Assembly: GCA_029204225.1 (NCBI GenBank)
Contig: CM055095.1
Span: 49,298,841 to 49,362,840 of the forward strand
Direction: 5' to 3'
DNA length: 64,000 nt
Source of the DNA: Diphasiastrum complanatum
Taxonomy: Eukaryota; Streptophyta; Lycopodiopsida; Lycopodiales; Lycopodiaceae
This document shows, one piece after another, positions 57,256-64,000 of the stretch. Within the stretch, counting starts at the first letter, position 1. Every line of letters starts with the position of its first letter. Under the pieces are notes generated by a model. It was not told where the DNA came from and made no database searches. It worked only from the letters and a program-made list of their open reading frames with translations. The translations under genes were made by a program, and so were the position numbers.

Positions 57256-58551
57256 ATGTCTCTGGTGTGCTTTCCTTTCAAGGAAGAGGATGTATCTGTT
57301 GTGGTGAGAAACGTAGAGTGCGCAGCCTCCCATACTTCTGTTGCGGGCGTTTTGTGTGTGGGTTTTAGCAAAGGCGAGACATGGCATGCTATAGAGTCTG
57401 CTAAGCCTGCTATTGAGCATTCGACAGGAAAACCTGTCATTCTCCTTCAGCAGCGACGAATAGGAACTTCTTTGAGAGGAGGCAAGGGCGATGGCATGAA
57501 TACTGCTCTTATTTACCTTTTGGATAATACTGAATACAAAGGACTTCATTTCTATGATGCAGATATAGTGTCCTTCTCTGCGGAATGGATCAGCAAAGCT
57601 GAAAAGCAAGCTGATCTAGATTACGATGTGGTGAGACACTACTTTCCAAGATCAAGCACTGATGCTATGATAACCTGGCTTGTCACGAAGATTGGCTTCG
57701 CTCTCCTTTGGCCCAACTCGATTCTTCCTGTCATAGAGCAACCCTTGGGAGGGGAGCTTTATCTTTCCAAAAAAGCTGCCGAAATTCTCATTGCAGACCC
57801 GCGCGTGCGCGATCAAAGCGATTGGGGAATTGACACCCTATACACTTTTGTCATGGCCCAAAAGGGCCTTCGCATGGCAGAAGTTTACGTTCCTGAAGGG
57901 AAAGTGCATGCGCTCTATGGTGGACTGCAGGATCTCAGAAAGATGTTAGTGGAATGCTTTGCTGCCATTCAATCCCTGAGACATGAGGTGATTGTGGCCG
58001 AAAGCCGCCACAGGATCGAGAATCCGAGGCCTGTGCCAGAGACAGTGAAGCAGAAAATAGGCTACGACATAGAAAAAACTCTCAAGCTTCTCAAGAGCAA
58101 CTGGAGTCCTCGCCAGAAGGACTTGCTGCAACAATACTTCGATCCAGCGCTGGCGAAGGGGATGCTGCATTCAATGGAGTGGCCTTGCTGGAGCTTTGCA
58201 GATGAGGATGCATGGATATCTGCCTATCAGAAGCTTCTTGATCACTTCGAGAAAGGGGATTTTGACTGGGAGGAGCTTCTTTTCAAAATATGGGTTGCAA
58301 GAGTGCTGAATCACACCATGAAGAATGTGATTCGTGGATACGATGTCGCCTTGGGATCTCTAAGAGATTTTGTCTCAGAAACTCAGCACAAAGCAGCGAT
58401 TCAACTGAAAGCTTCTTCAGCGGCTGCTGCAAACATTGCAGCCCACCCAATTGCATCAGGCCACACGGCTATGGAGGGCCTCTCAAATGGACACCAGAGC
58501 CGCAGGAAAACAAACTGGTCCAACATCGGAGCTGCTAGCACTGTCCAATGA
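57256..58551 (+). CDS. MGS: Mannosylglycerate synthase (GT78), single exon
   Basis: 431 residues, no stop or intron. Catalyses GDP-mannose + D-glycerate to 2-O-alpha-mannosyl-D-glycerate + GDP, a one-step compatible-solute synthesis, presumably in the cytosol (no signal peptide or membrane segment seen). Recognised from the family pattern: MSLVCFPFK start, QQRRIGT and GGKGDGMNTAL (66-85), DXD metal motif HFYDADIVSF (DAD 101-103), VRHYFPRSSTDAMITW (126-141), EQPLGGEL (161-168), SDWGIDTLYTF (188-198), EGKVHALYGG with His218, and a C-terminal helical part ending WEELLFKIW (338-346). These sit within one residue of the Rhodothermus marinus enzyme, which is just under 400 residues. The extra Ala-rich tail (from about 385) is not conserved. 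The start is supported by homology beginning at residue 1, A at -3 and an ATG-free leader. The coding region looks richer in G+C than its flanks. Plant homologues are known from Selaginella and mosses, and some also make glucosylglycerate. Transfer from bacteria in an early land plant is possible. Confidence 0.93.
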   Translation: MSLVCFPFKEEDVSVVVRNVECAASHTSVAGVLCVGFSKGETWHAIESAKPAIEHSTGKPVILLQQRRIGTSLRGGKGDGMNTALIYLLDNTEYKGLHFYDADIVSFSAEWISKAEKQADLDYDVVRHYFPRSSTDAMITWLVTKIGFALLWPNSILPVIEQPLGGELYLSKKAAEILIADPRVRDQSDWGIDTLYTFVMAQKGLRMAEVYVPEGKVHALYGGLQDLRKMLVECFAAIQSLRHEVIVAESRHRIENPRPVPETVKQKIGYDIEKTLKLLKSNWSPRQKDLLQQYFDPALAKGMLHSMEWPCWSFADEDAWISAYQKLLDHFEKGDFDWEELLFKIWVARVLNHTMKNVIRGYDVALGSLRDFVSETQHKAAIQLKASSAAAANIAAHPIASGHTAMEGLSNGHQSRRKTNWSNIGAASTVQ

Positions 58552-58844
58552 TAAATGCATCAAATAGACGTAGATGATTTGCTGTGTGCTTAACAAGTAT
58601 TCCTCTGGTGGTAGCACCATAGAGTTTGTGTATTGTTGTGTGGAGTATGAGCAGAGTTGCATTACATAAAAAGTCTATACTTTGTTTAGTGCATACGTAA
58701 AGTACATATGTAACAAATTAGATCATGTCTAGACTCTGAACCTTGTTCAGGTTTATTACTTGGCCATTAGGTTAAGTTCCTCTCAATTAGCGAGTTCTTG
58801 AGGTTAATTTCTTCTCCAAACAAGTAGTGAGCGCAAGTTGGGAA
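58552..58844 (+). other. 3' untranslated region of the synthase gene
   Basis: TGT-rich stretch (TTTGTGTATTGTTGTGTGG near 58625) followed by ATAAAAAG near 58668 and TATGTAACAAAT near 58706 could serve as plant polyadenylation signals. No canonical AATAAA was seen. Confidence 0.35.
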
Positions 58845-59235
58845 GATACTTTTTTTGAGTGGTCATTTTGGAGGAGCTCATTAAAAAAGTTGCACCATTC
58901 TGATAGTTGGGTGAAAACTCATATTGCAAGTCAAAAACGGAGCTGGAGCTGGAAAGATGCATGCTTTGGATAGTCATTATGGAAGAACGCTCTTAGGAAG
59001 CTTTACGAATCTCAAGTCAAAAATGGAGCTGAAGCTGGAAAGATGCATGCTTTGTTTGGATAGTCATTATGGAAGAACGCTCTGAGGAAGCTGCATGAAC
59101 TCTGATTGTTGTTGGGTGAAAAGTCAAATTTTAAGTCTCAATTGGAGGTGAGGCTAGGAGGATCCATGATTGGAGCGGTCAATCTGGAGGAGCTCACTGT
59201 AACTTGTAAGCTGCACCACTCTGACGGTTGTTTGG
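58845..59235. repeat. Diverged tandem repeat just downstream of the synthase gene, about 4 units
   Basis: Units of roughly 85-120 bp share GGAAAGATGCATGCTTTG, ATAGTCATTATGGAAGAACGCTC, AAGCTGCA and GTTGGGTGAAAA.TCA, then AAGTCAAAAATGGAGCT.AAGCT. Units 2 and 3 (about 58960-59045 and 59036-59155) are the closest; the outer ones are strongly diverged. Confidence 0.75.
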
Positions 59236-59344
59236 CCTAAAATTATCTCGAGAGTACATATTTGTGATTATTGTATTGGGATTTCTCACTTATGTCATAA
59301 TTTGATGTGGATTATGCATTGTGCTCTCAATGAGGGCCAATTTG

Positions 59345-59640
59345 TTTTTTTTTTTTTTTTTGGGGGGGGGGGGAGGGGGGGAGGGCATTCCACCCAGAAG
59401 GTTGTCCGCCCGAGGGCAGATAAGCGAGGGCGGATGCCCTTCCCCGGGCGGAACACCCCCCTCGAAGGAGGCCTTCCTCGGTTTGAAATCCGTTTTTACA
59501 CCCCTTTTTTTTCTTTTTCTTTTTGGTTGTACATTTTTTTTACACCCACCTCCCAGGTTGAAAGGTGCATGTAAAAAAAAGGTTAAAAAATTTTACTTGC
59601 ACCTTACAGCAACCGGAAGGTGCATGTGAAAAAAATTTGT
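59345..59640. repeat. T17-G12 homopolymer junction and GC-rich foldback sequence
   Basis: T17 (59345-59361), then G12-A-G7-A-G3 (59362-59385). A GC-rich patch follows (59405-59480) with an imperfect inverted repeat CCGCCCGAGGGCA / TGCCCTTCCCCGGGCGG. Beyond it inverted ACATTTTTTTTACACC / GGTGCATGTAAAAAAAA copies appear, with GGTGCATGT repeated near 59564 and 59618. No coding sequence; frames crossing it are artefacts. Confidence 0.8.
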
Positions 59641-60630
59641 CACAAAAAGCTTTGCCCCACAGATTCCGTTTTGTGAGGCTCTACCATTCTCTTCAATAAA
59701 ATGTCAAAAATGATTTAAAGATGGACATCTATTGACTTCGAAAATGAAACATAAGATCTTTTCCTGGTAGCAACCCTCTAAAAGCTTGTGGAAAGTATCT
59801 AAAACCTTTCCATTGATTCATTAACATTATAATTCATAAACAAATATTACATTTGTGGGTATATGTGACTCTTTTTTGAAATAGGACACATGGGGTCCAC
59901 TTGGAGTTGATGAATTAACTATAATTGACTTATAGTTAACCCACACAACGGATTCAATTAGCACCGACTTGAACTAGTTCATTTTGTGGCGTTACTATTA
60001 AACAACTTTCTGAAGTTAACTTGTGCTATAGTTAGTGTTTAATCCAACTGCCACAAACAGTTGTTTGCTATATTTGCCTCCTGGCGCTGCACCTCTCTTC
60101 TCCTCCATAGGTGCTCTTCTATCCAACTTGTAAATGGCTAATTGGGGGTAGCACCTCAATTACTAGTGAGGAACATGTGTAATGGGTGGACTAATAAATG
60201 TAGGACACATGGTTGTTGCAAATTTTGTGCAACGAGCAATAATGTGCGATGCCCGCCAAATATTTTAAAATATTGGCAATTTTTAGGCTTTTCCATAGGC
60301 CTACCCACCAGCCACACTTATGCACACACAAACAATAGCATTAGGGCTTTTTTCATATATAAAAAGGAGATGTCGAAAGTGTACATTGATTATGGGACAA
60401 AACCATATATGTAAACATACAATGGCAGGTATCGAGCAATTGGGCAAGGTGGGCAAACAATCAAAATGCTCTGAAAACATGTGGCGCCAAGGCAACTCCT
60501 TCGCTAGTTATCGGTATCGTGCTATAGCAAGAGACAAGGCTCGGTTATAGCAAACGTAACTGAGACGGGCAGCAAAAATGCCATTTAATTAACTATCACA
60601 AGTGAGTAGCAACATAATTATGCCATTAGC
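59641..60630. other. No gene recognised
   Basis: AT-rich sequence with only short, motif-free open frames. Confidence 0.45.
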
Positions 60631-60639
60631 TTACTTATA

Positions 60640-60775
60640 TCCAACGGGGTTGGTTCAGCTGGTTAGCTTGGCATCCGAAGTTTCTTTGGTCCCAAGTTCG
60701 AGCCTCCCCTTGGAAACCAAGAAGCATTAGCTAACTTGTAGCCGGGCAAGCCCCTAAGCACCTCACAACACCAAA
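60640..60775 (+). mobile_element. tRNA-derived SINE head
   Basis: Pol III A box TGGTTCAGCTGGTTAG (60651-60666) and B box AGTTCGAGCCT (60695-60705) at tRNA-like spacing, followed by unrelated sequence (GAAGCATTAGCTAACTTG ... CACCTCACAACACCAAAAC). It is not a functional tRNA, since no convincing acceptor or anticodon stem is seen. The 3' end and target-site duplication are unresolved. Confidence 0.55.
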
Positions 60776-61529
60776 ACTTATGAAAGAGAATGAATTGCTA
60801 GAGACAGACAGAGACAAAGATAGAGAGACATGAGGGTGTGGGTACTCCAAGTCCTCTATGAGGCAAGCACCTCATGTACATGCATGGAATGTATAGGTGG
60901 CAACCATATGATTAAGCTAGCTGGCCAAGTGAGCCACTTGCAATAATTTAGTTAAGTTACAAATAGTGGGGCCCATGTATTTACAACTAAGATGTTCCAT
61001 GATTAATGTACAACTTACAATCAAATTAGTAAGTTAGCCAAAGGTAAACAAGGCATACTCTTCAACCCTGTCTCCATGGCATTTTCAATTTAAGCTAACA
61101 CTTAACAATGTTATGAACTTCTCAAACTTATCTTTACTATGTGGTTTAATAAAGTCACTCAACAATCTGATTACTGGTGTCACGATACGATAGCTCAATC
61201 TCACCACTATGTATCGCTCTCATATAAAGTGTTGGTCCAACTCTATATGTTTTATACATGCATGGTAGACTATATTATTTGCAAACTGAATGCAAATTTG
61301 GTCATCACAGTGTTCAAATGTAGTTCCTACTAGACCAATCTGCATATCATCAAGTAGGATTGGCTTGATTTCTTGCATATCAAATTTCTTTCATATTTTG
61401 TGTTCATACTTTCCCTGAGAGATAAAAAGACGACACTTCTCCTTCCAAACCTATGAGTAATGTACAACTTACTGTTAGAGTTTGTCAACACCAAAAAGCA
61501 ACATGATTCGGGTCTAGTAGACAATATTG
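60776..61529. other. No gene recognised
   Basis: Includes AGACAGACAGAGACAAAGA purine-rich DNA near 60800 and otherwise AT-rich sequence. No supported feature. Confidence 0.4.
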
Positions 61530-61690
61530 AGCACAATGAGCACTTGTGGGCTGTGCATGGGATCCCATCTCCACCACGTAGCCACCCGCCCTTCCCTTTG
61601 ATCCCAAAAGGGCTAATACCAAGGGACAAGGGAATGTTGTCTAGTCTGAGCTTATATGGAGGTGATTCTCCAAGTCCCAATTGATTATTG
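61530..61690. repeat. Dispersed repeat related to 17690-17880
   Basis: Shares the ordered landmarks ATGGGATCCCA, GTAGCCACCCGCC, CCCAAAAGGGCTAATACCA and GCTTATATGG with the earlier copy. The open frame across it on the minus strand has no family motif. Confidence 0.5.
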
Positions 61691-62152
61691 TTGGACCCTT
61701 TCTGTGCCTCCATAATCGTCGCAATTAAGAGGGCAAAGTCGGGGTTTGGATCTCCAACCGGATGAGTTGTCGTATACATAGTACGGGCTTTGATCCAATG
61801 GGGAGGGGGTTAAGTTACGGATCTAAACGAGATCTAAGCCTACCAAGGGTATCAATCTTGGCATTAGATCTAAATGTGGAATGGCTTAGATGAGGGGTGA
61901 GGTTCTTGACTATTTCCTTGGCTCTTTTTGGGTTTTGGTTTTGAGATGATCATCTTCTTAGATCTTGGCTTTCTTGGATAATCTAGGCTTCTTGAGCTCT
62001 AGATCTTCTCCTCTTGAGGCTTATGTTCTCAAGGGAAGGGAGCAATGAAAGTAAACCTATCTAATGGATCTTATTGATCACTCCAATGGGTTTTTCTAAC
62101 ACCTATTTTGCAAATGTGTGATGTTGTGGAATGATGGATGAAAGCATTTATT
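61691..62152. other. No gene recognised
   Basis: Contains a run of related phrases AGATCTTGGCTTTCTTGG / AGATCTTCTCCTCTTG near 61955-62020, otherwise nothing recognisable. Confidence 0.4.
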
Positions 62153-63378
62153 TGTTGGATTTATTTCTTCTACTCTCCTAAATCCTATGTTAATCTGCCT
62201 CCATTCATGCTGCTGTATTTTACTTGTGTTGTCCCACAGTCTGCATATTTACACGTAAAATAAGATAGGCGAAAAAGGCGACGATTGCAGCAGTCTACAT
62301 TTTTACTCACTATTTATGACAGGCGAAAAATGCGACAGTTGCACAGCTTACGTATTTACAAGTAAACCTAAACAGGCGAAAAATGCAAAAAATACGACTG
62401 CATTTTTACATGCATTTTATGACAGGCAAAAAATGCGACACTGCATTTTTACACGTATTTTATGACAGGCGAAAAATGTGAAAAATGCGACACTGCATTT
62501 TTACACGCATTTTATGACAGGCGACACTTGCCTAAAATGCGACACTGCATTTCTACATGCACTTTATGACAGACGAAAAACTGTATTTTTACACGCAATT
62601 TATGACACGCAACACTTGCCTCTAAAAAAAAATGCGACACTTGCTTTTAAACGGGCGCAGGTTGCCTTTAGGTAAGGTCAAGGCCAAAGGCCAAAGGGCG
62701 TCACAATTTTGCATTTTCACCAACGTTATTTTTTGCAAAGCCTGACGTCACAGCCTCTTCACACCCGTTCTATGCACTGTGCGATCAGATTTGACAAGCA
62801 GCCACCTCAGTTAAAAACCTTTCACTGCACGTACTCCCTAGAGCTGATAAAGATCATGATTACTTTTGTACCTTCTTCATCTGCACACTTGTAAAACTTA
62901 TGTATATAGTGAATACCATCTCGGTATTCAGTAAGCGATAATATCAGTAAGCTTGATTTTTGTATTTGAGTGACAGACATTGTAGATGCCTTCGCGCATT
63001 GATTCTTTCTTTCTTTCAGACAGATTGTCAGTAATAGGTTCATAACCTTTACATTTTGTGAATTAGCTTTGTGAAGCATGCAGTTACGTCCGCAATTGTT
63101 TTGTGCTCACCTGTATTATTGACTTGTATATTTTGTTATACTTAATTTGATTACAACTCCGTCTAGTTCTACGTTTGGATTTGTGTCAATACTGCAATGC
63201 TTTTCTACATTCTGTCTGGCTGTCTATTTGATTTGTCTGGTTGTCTGCTCTTTGCTTCTGCTACGACCACGCATTTAAACCTTTAAAATTATCATATTCT
63301 TGTGTTCGCCTACTAAGTCACCAGTAGTGCACGCACCGAGAAGAGAAATCGAGATCCAATTTTTTTTTTCTTCCGACA
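62153..63378 (+). repeat. 5' LTR of family E with internal minisatellite (1226 bp)
   Basis: TGTTGGATTTATTTC ... TTTCTTCCGACA, the same family as 34755-35969 (minus) and 8340-8836. Shared blocks: CTACTCTCCTAAATC, CCTCCATTCATGCTG, CTTCATCTGCACACTTGTAAAA, TTAGCTTTGTGAAGCATGC and TTGACTTGTATATTTTG. After 63378 the sequence reads TGGTAGCC, so the primer-binding site is cut and RT follows directly. Confidence 0.75.
62240..62660 (+). repeat. Minisatellite inside the LTR, about 7-9 units of 40-60 bp
   Basis: Repeated unit around TGCGACACTGCATTTTTACACGC, followed by ATTTTATGACAGGCGAAAAA. In the solo LTR at 34755-35969 and in LTR C only one or two degenerate units are seen. Confidence 0.9.
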
Positions 63379-64000
63379 TGGTAGCCAATGGAGTGATTGA
63401 TCGGAGGAAGGCAAGACTAGTAGCACGAGGATTCACTCAGATCCCCAACATTGACTACAATAAGACTTTCAATCTCGTAGTAAAGCATTCATCGATTTGA
63501 GCTCTCCTATCGTATGATGCGACAGCCGATCTTGAAGTGCATCAACTTGATGTACAAACAGCTTATCTGAACAGAGTTATATAAGAAGACATCTACATGA
63601 TCCAGCCCGAAGGACATATTCTAGAAGGTATAAAAAATCATGTCTGTAAACTCTATAAGGCACTTTACGGCTTGAAACAGTTTGCCAGAGCTTGGTTTCA
63701 GAGGATCAACACATTCCTCATCCAACAAGGTTTTCAACCAAGCACTTCTGATTGCAACGTCTATTCCAAGTCGGTGCAGCAATCCTTCATTATCATCACC
63801 TTATACGTGGATGATACGTTGCTTTTCAACAACAATACCATTTTGGTTGAAGATGCTAAACAGATGTTGTTTTCTGAGTTCGACATGACTGACCTGGGTG
63901 AAGCTCACTTCTGTCTGGGCATTCAAATCCACCGAGACAAAGCGAGAAGACTGATTTATATCACTCAACAAAGGTATCTTCACAATGTCCTTAATAGATA
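63379..64000 (+). pseudogene. Copia RT relic, continuing past the window
   Basis: Starts abruptly after the LTR with VIDRRKARLVARGFTQIPNIDYNKTFN, then stops, LEVHQLDVQTAYLNRVI, EDIYMIQPEGHILEG, LYKALYGLKQFARAWFQRIN, the active-site box IITLYVDDTLLFNN (about 63800-63840), and DLGEAHFCLGIQIHRDKARRLIYITQQRYLHNVL at the window end. Stops occur near 63500 and 63583. Close to the RT at 12990-13640. Gag, protease and integrase are deleted between LTR and RT. Confidence 0.85.

Noticed and set aside
59302-59629. Two overlapping Phe/Gly-rich plus-strand frames
   Set aside because: They read through the T17-G12 homopolymers; composition is an artefact.
60651-60705. Possible functional tRNA gene
   Set aside because: A and B boxes are present, but no convincing acceptor, D or anticodon stems; better explained as a SINE head.
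61330-61779. 149-residue minus-strand frame
   Set aside because: It covers a dispersed repeat and shows no conserved domain or plausible gene context.
62240-62660. CRISPR-like array
   Set aside because: Units are contiguous and diverged with no unique spacers, and it lies inside an LTR of a eukaryotic retroelement.

Overview
The window looks like a retrotransposon-dominated stretch of a large plant nuclear genome, most likely a non-seed land plant such as a fern or lycophyte. Reasons: AT-rich DNA packed with Ty1/copia and Ty3/gypsy relics whose primer-binding sites match plant initiator tRNA-Met (TGGTATCAGAGC), tRNA-derived SINE heads, long (GA)n tracts, and one apparently intact single-exon gene. 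That gene (57256-58551, +) encodes mannosylglycerate synthase, an enzyme known in plants mainly from Selaginella and mosses. The species cannot be fixed from this sequence alone.

Layout. 1-4040: a decayed Ty3 element (gag with three CCHC knuckles, RT tail, integrase) with an internal inverted segment. 4040-8150: minus-strand copia gag-integrase with its 5' LTR, a fragment of another LTR, and a piece of a second minus-strand copia. 8158-12680: LTR and RT fragments and anonymous DNA. 12690-16271: plus-strand copia pol, its 3' LTR and a second LTR. 16272-17000: Ty3 integrase relic. 17410-19420: an old repeat, duplicated at 42490-44060, carrying a SINE. 19473-26667: copia LTR, RNase H, gag and RT pieces plus a 5' LTR. 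27367-32353: a fairly young copia element with two LTRs and an open 619-residue RT-RNase H, but no integrase. 33164-38548: an LTR element without recognisable pol, with a solo LTR nested inside. 38549-48727: coding-like relics, gag fragments and LTRs on the minus strand. About 49410-54398: a nearly full-length but broken plus-strand copia element. 54399-59640: the mannosylglycerate synthase gene with its promoter, hairpin and flanking repeats. 59641-62152: a SINE and a dispersed repeat. 62153-64000: an LTR with an internal minisatellite and a copia RT running off the window.

Two things stand out. First, the mannosylglycerate synthase gene keeps its family catalytic motifs and has a plausible TATA box, an ATG-free leader and a good start context. 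Second, three separated blocks (25150-26680, 12690-16271, 4040-8150) fit together through two matched 5-bp target-site duplications and an in-frame protein junction as pieces of a single nested insertion, yet they lie in exactly reversed order with unchanged orientation. This implies tandem duplication with deletions, insertion of a permuted circle, or an assembly error.

No operon-like cooperation exists here. The retroelements are parasitic, and the only gene with a likely cellular job makes a compatible solute from GDP-mannose and D-glycerate.
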